Source of the DNA: Enterovibrio baiacu
GTDB lineage: Bacteria; Pseudomonadota; Gammaproteobacteria; Enterobacterales; Vibrionaceae
DNA length: 64,000 nt
NCBI RefSeq assembly: GCF_004120195.1
Contig: NZ_SCHN01000019.1
Span: 40,081-104,080, forward strand
Reading direction: 5' to 3'
Shown piece by piece: positions 56,477 through 64,000 of the stretch. Positions within the stretch are counted from its first letter, which is position 1. Every line of letters starts with the position of its first letter. Both the position numbers and the translations under genes were made by a program. A model generated the notes under the pieces. The model saw nothing but the letters and a program-made list of their open reading frames with translations, made no database searches and had not been told where the DNA came from.

Positions 56477-57589
56477 TTACCCTGAATACGATGTGTCCCA
56501 GTCTTTCCACACCACGTCAAACCCCGCCTGTTTAACGGCCGTCGCGACCTCTCTGGCACTGCGCTCATCAGACACAGCAAATTGCTCAAGTGCTTCTTCG
56601 TTATCAGCATACCCTCCTGGTTGTGTTTTCGATGCTGCGGACATCGAGGTAATCCCCAGTGGTAGAACTTTGTCCCGAAAAACAGGAGACTCGCGGGTCG
56701 ATAAAGACAGTTCCACATCTGGATTCAACAACCGATAGGCGCAAATAAGTTGTACCAATTGGCGATCTGTCATCACCGACTTAGGTTGAACTGCACCTTC
56801 ACAGGGACGTAACCTCGGGAAAGAAATCGAATAGCGACTGCGCCAGTAGGTGCGCTCCAAGTAATCAAGATGACTCGCAACAAAGAAGCAGTCGGTACGC
56901 CATTCATCCAGTCCAATCAGGGCACCAATGCCGATTTTATCGATACCCGCTCGCGCGAGTCGATCTGGTGTATCGAGTCGATATGCAAAATCCGTTTTGT
57001 TCCCGCGAAGGTGGTGCTCTGCGTAAGTGCCGCGGTTGTACGTCTCTTGATAGACCATCACCGCATCCAAACCGAGGCTACGCAACTCCGCATACTCTTG
57101 CTCTTCCATCGGCTGAACTTCCATCGCCAAATAGCTGAAGTGCTGCTTAATCGCAGGCACTGCATCACGGAAATACGCCATGCCTACCTTGGTTTGATGT
57201 TCACCGGTGACGAGCAAAATACTGTCAAAGTTCATGGCTTTGATGGCATCACATTCACGCTCAATATCCGGCATCGACAAAGTCTTTCGCTTGATACGGT
57301 TTTCCATTGAAAAACCGCAGTAGGTGCAAGCATTCGCGCATAAGTTTGATAAATAAAGCGGCACATAGAAATTCACCGTGTACCCAAAACGACGCCGTGT
57401 CGCCGCTGCGGCTTGTTGCGCCATTTGCTCTAAAAAGGGTTCAGCAGCAGGCGATATCAGCGCTTTGAAATCTTCAAGGTCGCGTTTCGATTTTGCCAAG
57501 GCGCGCGATACATCACTGGTCGTTTTACTGTAAATCGATAGCCGGATATCATCCCATTCGAGCTCAGACCATTGTTCGGAAAAACCCAT
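56477..57589 (-). CDS. thiH: 2-iminoacetate synthase (tyrosine lyase) ThiH
   Basis: 370 residues. Radical-SAM cluster CANACTYCGFS (CxxxCxxC), then the barrel with LLVTGEHQTKVGMAYFRDAV, and the C-terminal region LSTRESPVFRDKVLPLGIT. It cleaves tyrosine to dehydroglycine for thiazole formation. It is the last gene of the operon, 15 bases after thiG. Confidence 0.96.
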   Translation of the reverse strand: MGFSEQWSELEWDDIRLSIYSKTTSDVSRALAKSKRDLEDFKALISPAAEPFLEQMAQQAAAATRRRFGYTVNFYVPLYLSNLCANACTYCGFSMENRIKRKTLSMPDIERECDAIKAMNFDSILLVTGEHQTKVGMAYFRDAVPAIKQHFSYLAMEVQPMEEQEYAELRSLGLDAVMVYQETYNRGTYAEHHLRGNKTDFAYRLDTPDRLARAGIDKIGIGALIGLDEWRTDCFFVASHLDYLERTYWRSRYSISFPRLRPCEGAVQPKSVMTDRQLVQLICAYRLLNPDVELSLSTRESPVFRDKVLPLGITSMSAASKTQPGGYADNEEALEQFAVSDERSAREVATAVKQAGFDVVWKDWDTSYSG

Positions 57590-57604
57590 ATAACCTCCCT
57601 GTTA

Positions 57605-58375
57605 TCACGCAAGCTCATCCAAAAATGCGGTCAATGGGCTCGACGCCACGGCGTGTTGTGCTCTACCTGCTAACCCCGCTTCGTAAGCCATCCGGCCGCT
57701 TTCAACCGCCAATTTAAACGCATGAGCCATCGCCACGGGGTTTGCTGCTGTAGCAATTGCCGTGTTTACAAGCACAGCATCCGCGCCTTTCTCCATGGCA
57801 AAAGCGGCATGGGAAGGAGCTCCAATCCCCGCATCAACCACAACCGGCACTTTCGCTTGGTCAATAATGATGTCGAGAAAATCGCTAGAAACCAGCCCCT
57901 TGTTACTCCCAATTGGCGCTCCAAGCGGCATAACAGCAGCGCACCCCACCTCTTCTAATCGCTTACACAAGACGGGATCAGCATGGCAATAAGGCAAAAC
58001 AACAAAGCCCTCTTGCACTAACTGCTCTGCGGCCTTAAGTGTTTCGATCGGGTCGGGCATTAAGTATTTTGGATCTGGATGAATTTCCAGTTTTAGCCAG
58101 TGTGTCCCCAATGCTTCTCGCGCTAAACGCGCTGCAAATATCGCCTCTTTTGCTGTTTTGGCACCTGATGTGTTAGGTAACAAGTGGATACCAGAGGCTA
58201 AAAGAGGGGCAAGGATGTCATCGTCTCGATTCTTCATATCAACACGCTTTAGTGCCATGGTGACCAGTTCTGAGCCGCTTTCAGCAATGCTCAGCGCCAT
58301 CGCTTTGGTGCTTGAAAACTTTCCTGTTCCTGTAAAAAGGCGGGATGAGAAAACCCTATCGGCAATTTTTAACAT
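57605..58375 (-). CDS. thiG: thiazole synthase ThiG
   Basis: 256 residues from [20 protein letters not shown], 2 bases after the thiS stop with AGGGGGG before it; the upstream open frame overlaps thiS. TIM-barrel enzyme with the Schiff-base Lys in VTMALKRVD region or nearby VLPYCHADP strand, and [12 protein letters not shown] and [12 protein letters not shown] phosphate-binding motifs. It forms the thiazole ring from deoxyxylulose phosphate, dehydroglycine and ThiS thiocarboxylate. Confidence 0.96.
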   Translation of the reverse strand: MLKIADRVFSSRLFTGTGKFSSTKAMALSIAESGSELVTMALKRVDMKNRDDDILAPLLASGIHLLPNTSGAKTAKEAIFAARLAREALGTHWLKLEIHPDPKYLMPDPIETLKAAEQLVQEGFVVLPYCHADPVLCKRLEEVGCAAVMPLGAPIGSNKGLVSSDFLDIIIDQAKVPVVVDAGIGAPSHAAFAMEKGADAVLVNTAIATAANPVAMAHAFKLAVESGRMAYEAGLAGRAQHAVASSPLTAFLDELA

Positions 58376-58377
58376 GG

Positions 58378-58578
58378 TTACCCCCCTGCAATAGCCTGAA
58401 AAACAGCAATGTGAAGACCTTCCTCTAATAGCGTGTCTTGCCACTGATGGCGTGGAACAATATCGCCATTAAGCGCAATCGCGACAGCATTATCTGGCAG
58501 CGACAATTCAGTAATGAGTGCTTTAAGATCGCAAGCATCAATCGTTGTATACGCTTGTTCATTAAGCCAAATGTTCAT
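58378..58578 (-). CDS. thiS: sulfur carrier protein ThiS
   Basis: 66 residues of beta-grasp fold ending in the required Gly-Gly (AVFQAIAGG). ThiF adenylates this end and it then carries sulfur to ThiG. Its start overlaps the thiF stop by 17 bases. Confidence 0.96.
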   Translation of the reverse strand: MNIWLNEQAYTTIDACDLKALITELSLPDNAVAIALNGDIVPRHQWQDTLLEEGLHIAVFQAIAGG

Positions 58579-59353
58579 TTATCACCGCCTTCTTTTGAAC
58601 CTGACAAACTGTGCATGCGGGGTCCTGAGGAACGTGCATCATTTGCCATGACAATGTGCGCCCATCAAGGTGATAAAAGCGCGTTAAGGGTTTCTCTGGC
58701 TGGGTCAGGTATTGCAGTGCGACAAGTGCCTGAAAGTTACCAATCACACCAACAACAGGCCCAATAACGCCTGCTGATTGGCAGTTTCGTGTCGTTTCAT
58801 CATGTTTCGCAGGGAACAAACAGTGGTAGCACGGTGTATTCGCACGAGCAAAATCAAACACCATTAACTGACCATTCCAACCGATTGCTGCACCAGAGAT
58901 AAGGGGCGTTTTCGAGGTAAAACAAACCTCATTGATGGCTTGACGCGTCTCCATGTTATCGCTGCAATCTAATACCAAATCGGCAAGAGACACTTCCAAA
59001 GAAAGCGATTTACCAAAGAGGCGACGCTCGACCGGTCGACAATGAATATGATGATTCAACGCACAGAGCTGGTTACTCAACGCCTTGGCTTTGGGGTTTC
59101 CTACATCTGTTTCGCGATAAGCGACCTGACGAGGCAAGTTTGAAGATTCAACCTCATCATCATCGGCTAATACGAGGTTCCCCACCCCAGCACCTGCAAG
59201 ATACAACCCAGCCGCTGTCCCTAAGCCTCCACAGCCGACAATCAATACGTTGGCCGCTGTGAGTTTTTGCTGAGATGTCTCCCCCCAATCAGCCTGCATG
59301 ATTTGACGGCTATATCGATCAAATGCTTTATCAGAAAGTGGTGGAAGGTTCAT
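58562..59353 (-). CDS. thiF: ThiS adenylyltransferase ThiF
   Basis: 263 residues of the E1-like family. Nucleotide loop LIVGCGGLGTAAGLYLAGAG, metal Asp in LVLDCSDNMETR, and two zinc pairs, CYHC and CTVC. It activates the C-terminus of ThiS. It overlaps thiE by 23 bases and thiS by 17. Confidence 0.96.
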   Translation of the reverse strand: MNLPPLSDKAFDRYSRQIMQADWGETSQQKLTAANVLIVGCGGLGTAAGLYLAGAGVGNLVLADDDEVESSNLPRQVAYRETDVGNPKAKALSNQLCALNHHIHCRPVERRLFGKSLSLEVSLADLVLDCSDNMETRQAINEVCFTSKTPLISGAAIGWNGQLMVFDFARANTPCYHCLFPAKHDETTRNCQSAGVIGPVVGVIGNFQALVALQYLTQPEKPLTRFYHLDGRTLSWQMMHVPQDPACTVCQVQKKAVINEHLA

Positions 59354-60011
59354 GCCTTGCCTCCTCTTTTAGTATTTCGGCAAAAGAGTGAAGGGTTGCG
59401 GCTAAATCTTCGGCTTGAGTGACAGCACGAACAACAGCAATGGCATCAACACCTGACTGCCACACCTCTGACGCGACAGAGAGGTCGATACCACCAATGG
59501 CCACAGTCGGCACTTTTCCACCCACGGTTAGCAAATGGCTCTTGAGCTGTTCAATACCTTGAGGAGGCGTTGGCATTTTTTTGGTCGGGGTGGGAAAGAT
59601 ATGCCCAATCGCCAAGTAGCTCGGATTTAAAGAGAGGGCTAACTGCAGCTCTTCCGCCGTTCTTGTCGACACACCTAACCGAATACCCGCACTCGCAATG
59701 GCATCCAAATCAGCACGTTTTAGATCATCCTGTCCCAAATGTATGCCGTAAGCCCCCGCTGCGAGCGCCTTTTCCCAGTGATCATTAATGAACACCTGCG
59801 CATTGTAGAGCTCACCATACCCAACAGCGTCCTTTATCATGGCATCGAGATGAGGATGGCTCGGGTCTTTGACCCGAAGCTGCACCGTTCTCACACCAAG
59901 GGCCAATAACCTTTGAAGTAGCAAAATATCATCAACTACAGGATAAAGAGGGCCAATGCCCTCCTCCATTTTTTCAAAAGGCTGACTGACGAATACATTC
60001 GAAGCCTGCAT
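59331..60011 (-). CDS. thiE: thiamine-phosphate synthase ThiE
   Basis: 226 residues, TIM barrel. GVRTVQLRVKD, VFINDHWEKALAAGAYGIHL, GQDD, GHIFPTPTKK and VAIGGID are the family motifs. It couples the pyrimidine (HMP-PP) and thiazole (HET-P) moieties. The first 14 residues (MQASNVFVSQPFEK) are an extension of uncertain use. It begins 9 bases after thiC. Confidence 0.96.
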   Translation of the reverse strand: MQASNVFVSQPFEKMEEGIGPLYPVVDDILLLQRLLALGVRTVQLRVKDPSHPHLDAMIKDAVGYGELYNAQVFINDHWEKALAAGAYGIHLGQDDLKRADLDAIASAGIRLGVSTRTAEELQLALSLNPSYLAIGHIFPTPTKKMPTPPQGIEQLKSHLLTVGGKVPTVAIGGIDLSVASEVWQSGVDAIAVVRAVTQAEDLAATLHSFAEILKEEARHEPSTTF

Positions 60012-60020
60012 ACCGACCCC

Positions 60021-61949
<1,929 letters not shown>

Positions 61950-62056
61950 TTATGTGGGAATAAATGCTTGCCGGATAGGCGCTTCAAGAGTGATGTTTGC
62001 ACATAAATACACCTATCCAAAAAATAGATATACCTACGGCATGTAAGTTTGCTTCT

Positions 62057-62138
62057 CTTGTTTCCTTCGCAGGTATTAGCCTGATCAGGTTCAACGGATC
62101 CCGCTTTCACGGTCTCAGCCAAATGGCACTCCGACAAG
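62057..62138 (-). promoter_or_regulatory. TPP riboswitch (THI element) controlling thiCEFSGH
   Basis: The minus strand reads GGCTGAGACC, later TTGAACCTGATCAGGCTAAT and ACCTGCGAAGGAA, the conserved thi-box core. The P1 stem is formed by CTTGTC/ACAAG at the two ends. It lies 123 bases upstream of the thiC ATG. Bound thiamine pyrophosphate should turn the operon down. Confidence 0.97.
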
Positions 62139-62193
62139 TATCATCGAGCAGTATAGGTAATCAGATAAACCATCTCAACCGCAGAGGGTGTGA

Positions 62194-62577
62194 CTAGCTG
62201 CGCATTAAAAGCTGAAAACCCGCCCATGCAGCAAAAATACAGACAACGACATTAAGCACAACGTTTAACCCCATCTTCAACCATTCTCCTTGTTGGATCA
62301 TCAAAACATTATCCATAGAGAAAGTGGAAAACGTGGTAAGTGCACCCAAGAAACCCAATCCAATGAGGTGCTTCCAAGGACCCGCTGCGAAGGTTTCTTG
62401 CTCTAGAACAGCAACGAGAAAGCCCATAGCAAGCGAGCCAATAACATTGACCGTCAATGTGCCAAAGGGAAATCCGCGCCCTAGCAAGACGACACACAGT
62501 TCAGAAATAAGGTATCGAGAGCAGGCACCAACAGCACCGCCCAACGCGATAAATGAAAGTAGGACAGCTTGATTCAT
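62194..62577 (-). CDS. crcB: fluoride ion channel CrcB (Fluc)
   Basis: 127 residues with four membrane helices. GGAVGACSRYLIS at the N-terminus, GTLTVNVIGSLAMGF and the signature LGALTTFSTFSMD are diagnostic. It exports fluoride as a dual-topology dimer. I saw no fluoride riboswitch in the 5' region. It is the gene upstream of the TPP riboswitch on the same strand, with no strong terminator between them. Confidence 0.97.
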   Translation of the reverse strand: MNQAVLLSFIALGGAVGACSRYLISELCVVLLGRGFPFGTLTVNVIGSLAMGFLVAVLEQETFAAGPWKHLIGLGFLGALTTFSTFSMDNVLMIQQGEWLKMGLNVVLNVVVCIFAAWAGFQLLMRS

Positions 62578-62800
62578 GGTTCTTAACCGTGATGATGAGA
62601 AACAGTAGCAGTATGATACGCCTTAAACTCTCCAAGCGCTAAGACGAGGGGGACATGCACCCAATAAAAATGGCTATCTATTAGACGAGAAGTTCATCGC
62701 CGGAGAGCAACGTCAATCAGCCTACGAATAGCATTATGAACTGTCATTTGAAAAACAGAGGGTTAAATCAGAGCCGTGGCAGTCCTCTGCATAATACAAA
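62578..62800. other. intergenic stretch upstream of crcB, no gene seen
   Basis: About 220 bases with no ORF that has both a start and a ribosome-binding site, and no recognised RNA motif. It borders the degenerate tRNA-Trp repeats. Confidence 0.5.
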
Positions 62801-62865
62801 AAAGTGACAGATGCGAAATAGACTCCGATATTTCCGCCGGGACGCGCAGTCTAGAACCTCAAATG

Positions 62866-62912
62866 TGGCAGGGGTAGAGAGATTCGACCGGGCTGGCGCT
62901 CCAGCTCCCAAC
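62866..62912 (-). pseudogene. tRNA-Trp 3' remnant, distal copy
   Basis: It matches the acceptor and T-arm 3' half of tRNA-Trp, including the encoded CCA end, but a 17-base insert with a CTGG/CCAG hairpin splits the T loop. No D or anticodon arm. It cannot be a functional tRNA. Confidence 0.75.
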
Positions 62913-62987
62913 ATCACTTTGAAAAAGTGATAGAAACGAAAAAGGCTCCGGTATTTCTGCCGGGACGCGCAGTCTAGACCTCAAATG

Positions 62988-63034
62988 TGGCAGGGGTAGA
63001 GAGATTCGACCGGGCTGGCGCTCCAGCTCCCAAC
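62988..63034 (-). pseudogene. tRNA-Trp 3' remnant, proximal copy
   Basis: Same structure as the other remnant, 122 bases away, with the identical 17-base insert at the same point of the T arm. Confidence 0.75.
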
Positions 63035-63060
63035 ATCACTTTGAAAAAGTGACAGAAACG

Positions 63061-63090
63061 AAAAAGGCTCTAGCATTTCTGCTAGAGCCT
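63061..63090 (-). terminator. terminator of tRNA-Trp
   Basis: GGCTCTAGC-ATTTCT-GCTAGAGCC, perfect 9-bp stem with five T residues on the minus strand, 7 bases after the tRNA. Confidence 0.92.
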
Positions 63091-63096
63091 TAAATC

Positions 63097-63173
<77 letters not shown>

Positions 63174-63264
63174 ATAGGAAAAACATTCTATCCATTCTAA
63201 AAAAAATTGCTAGAACAGAATGCAAAAGCGTACTCCAAGTGGCCAGTTTTCGAACAATCCTTCA

Positions 63265-63396
63265 CTAATCAGCGAGATCTTTACCGCTACGATACTTATT
63301 AAATGCAAATAATCCAATAATCGCAGGAGTCGCTACAACAGCGGCTATTGCACTGCATAAAAGCGTCATCTGAATTAAAGCCGATAGGTCATTCAT
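63265..63396 (-). CDS. small membrane protein, 43 aa, between two tRNA genes
   Basis: 43 codons from ATG 63396 to TAG 63265, with GGAGAG 9 bases upstream. MNDLSALIQMTLLCSAIAAV and VATPAIIGLFAFNKYRSGKD form one hydrophobic segment (about 10-32) and a basic cytosolic tail, a well-formed single-pass protein following the positive-inside rule. It lies between tRNA-Asp and tRNA-Trp in the rRNA operon tail, where E. coli rrnC has no gene. I do not recognise it. Confidence 0.6.
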   Translation of the reverse strand: MNDLSALIQMTLLCSAIAAVVATPAIIGLFAFNKYRSGKDLAD

Positions 63397-63610
63397 TATG
63401 ATTGCTCTCCAAACCTCGTTCATTCACTGAAATAATATATCGATGGTATCTAATTACTCTCTCATTGATAAGAATGACGTTCTATAAATTAGTCATTCAC
63501 TGCAATTGCATCTGAAAATGAGTAGTGAGAACTGAACTACGAGGGAAAACGCGTATTCGTGAAGAGGTATCGAAGGCAGTGGATACTTGTCTATAAAAAC
63601 CACAGACGAT

Positions 63611-63641
63611 AAAAAGCCCCGCTATTGCTAGCGAGGCTTCT
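63611..63641 (-). terminator. distal copy of the tRNA-Asp terminator
   Basis: AAGCCTCGCTA-GCAA-TAGCGGGGCTTTTT on the minus strand, identical to the proximal copy 119 bases away. Confidence 0.85.
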
Positions 63642-63648
63642 TAATAAA

Positions 63649-63700
63649 TGGCGGAACGGCCGGGGACGCGCACGTTCGGGACTCAAGCCGAAGGCGCGTG
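63649..63700 (-). pseudogene. tRNA-Asp 3' remnant
   Basis: TGGCGGAACGG at its start matches the CCA end and acceptor strand of tRNA-Asp with one change. After the 18-base insert, GGGACTC resembles the T arm. No D or anticodon arm is present. Right limit approximate. Confidence 0.65.
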
Positions 63701-63729
63701 AGAGTCCATCTGCAAAACCCACAGACGAT

Positions 63730-63760
63730 AAAAAGCCCCGCTATTGCTAGCGAGGCTTCT
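63730..63760 (-). terminator. proximal tRNA-Asp terminator
   Basis: The same stem as the distal copy, 8 bases after the tRNA-Asp 3' end, with five T residues. Confidence 0.9.
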
Positions 63761-63767
63761 TAATAAA

Positions 63768-63844
63768 TGGCGGAGCGGACGGGACTCGAACCCGCGACCC
63801 CCGGCGTGACAGGCCGGTATTCTAACCAACTGAACTACCGCTCC
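63768..63844 (-). tRNA. tRNA-Asp (anticodon GTC)
   Basis: 77 bases on the minus strand. Acceptor GGAGCGG/CCGCTCC, anticodon arm CCGGCCTGTCACGCCGG with GTC, T arm GCGGG-TTCGAGT-CCCGT-type, encoded CCA. It follows 5S rRNA by 66 bases, as aspT does in E. coli rrnC and rrnH. Confidence 0.97.
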
Positions 63845-63910
63845 ACACGGTGATAAACAGTCTCCTGTTCATCCGATACATGTCGTTCAATACACATATC
63901 TAAATTGGAA

Positions 63911-64000
63911 GCCTGGCGATGTCCTACTCTCACATGGGGAAGCCCCACACTACCATCGGCGCTGTTACGTTTCACTACTGAGTTCGGCATGGAGTCAGGT
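63911..64000 (-). rRNA. rrf: 5S ribosomal RNA (3' part; 5' end outside window)
   Basis: The complement contains ATGCCGAACTCAGTAGTGAA, CGCCGATGGTAGTGTGGGG and GAGAGTAGGACATCGCCAGG, the universal 5S core. About 90 of some 120 bases are inside the window. An rRNA operon therefore continues to the right, transcribed leftward. Confidence 0.97.

Larger units (their letters stand above)
62801..63056 (-). repeat. two degenerate 122-bp units copied from the tRNA-Trp 3' end and its terminator
   Basis: Two tandem units are about 95% identical to each other. Each contains the last bases of tRNA-Trp (TGGCAGGGGTAGAGAGATTCGA on the plus strand), a degraded copy of the terminator, and the palindromic TCACTTTTTCAAAGTGA spacer. 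Compared with the intact tRNA-Trp tail, each unit carries two short extra segments: CCGGGACGCGCAGT (62837-62850 and 62960-62973) within the terminator stem and CCGGGCTGGCGCTCCAG (62888-62904 and 63010-63026) within the T-arm region. Confidence 0.88.
63601..63778 (-). repeat. 119-bp duplication of the tRNA-Asp tail and terminator
   Basis: Positions 63601-63659 and 63720-63778 are almost identical. Each holds the ACAGACGAT spacer, the terminator stem and the first bases of the tRNA-Asp 3' end. Between them the distal copy continues into diverged T-arm sequence carrying the insert CCGGGGACGCGCACGTTC (63660-63677), similar in character to the inserts in the tRNA-Trp repeats. Confidence 0.88.

Noticed and set aside
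62578..62720. Fluoride riboswitch upstream of crcB
   Set aside because: The conserved pseudoknot bases are not present.

Overview
The window is a chromosomal segment of a gammaproteobacterium of the family Vibrionaceae. This rests on gene order and product similarity read by eye. The order csr-type sRNA / yihI / hemN / engB / Spot 42 / polA matches that remembered from enteric bacteria and vibrios, RyhB lies close to polA, and the ubiEJB-tatABC, hemCDXY/cyaA and xerC-dapF-lysA blocks have enteric-like order. The genus cannot be fixed from the sequence alone. Coding density is high and almost everything is core genome. The accessory parts are one IS4-family (IS50/Tn5-group) insertion sequence, a bufferin-type RiPP operon and degenerate repeats in the tRNA tail of an rRNA operon.

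Layout. 1-4.2 kb: a partial unknown gene, a 37-codon small ORF, hemN, a DUF2489 gene, yihI, a methyltransferase, and a CsrB/CsrC-family RNA. 4.3-11 kb: cytochrome c4, engB, Spot 42 RNA, polA, an origin-like GATC/DnaA-box cluster, elbB, and RyhB behind a Fur box. 11-20.6 kb: GNAT, yhhQ, a DUF3630-like gene, recQ, rarD, ggt, a DUF2780 gene, uvrD. 21.0-23.4 kb: bufferin operon (precursor, MNIO maturase, DUF2063 partner, DoxX). 23.5-28.5 kb: lptM-lysA-dapF-DUF484-xerC-yigB facing cyaY. 28.6-35.7 kb: cyaA divergent from hemC-hemD-hemX-hemY. 35.9-42.9 kb: two small genes, rsmJ, a GGDEF/EAL sensor protein, asnC, a 13-copy 7-bp tandem repeat, hemB, tatD. 43-49.3 kb: ubiE-ubiJ-ubiB-tatA-tatB-tatC and rmuC. 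49.4-54.9 kb: an EamA transporter, an H-NS-like small protein, an MFS drug exporter divergent from a LysR regulator, and an aminopeptidase P. 54.9-56.4 kb: the IS element. 56.5-62.1 kb: the thiCEFSGH operon behind a TPP riboswitch. 62.2 kb to the end: crcB, then the 3' end of an rRNA operon on the minus strand (5S rRNA, tRNA-Asp, a small membrane-protein ORF, tRNA-Trp, degenerate tRNA copies).

Functional themes. Tetrapyrrole synthesis is prominent (hemB, hemC, hemD, hemN, with hemX/hemY), as are ubiquinone synthesis and Tat export, thiamine synthesis, lysine/peptidoglycan precursor synthesis, and DNA replication/repair (polA, uvrD, recQ, rmuC, xerC). Three global regulatory RNAs sit within 7.2 kb (3.8-10.9 kb): the Csr decoy, Spot 42 and RyhB. 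The strongest items for a second look are the bufferin operon, the degenerate tRNA-tail repeats with short CCGGG...GCGC inserts, the heptamer array after asnC, the origin-like cluster upstream of polA, and several genes of 30-55 codons.
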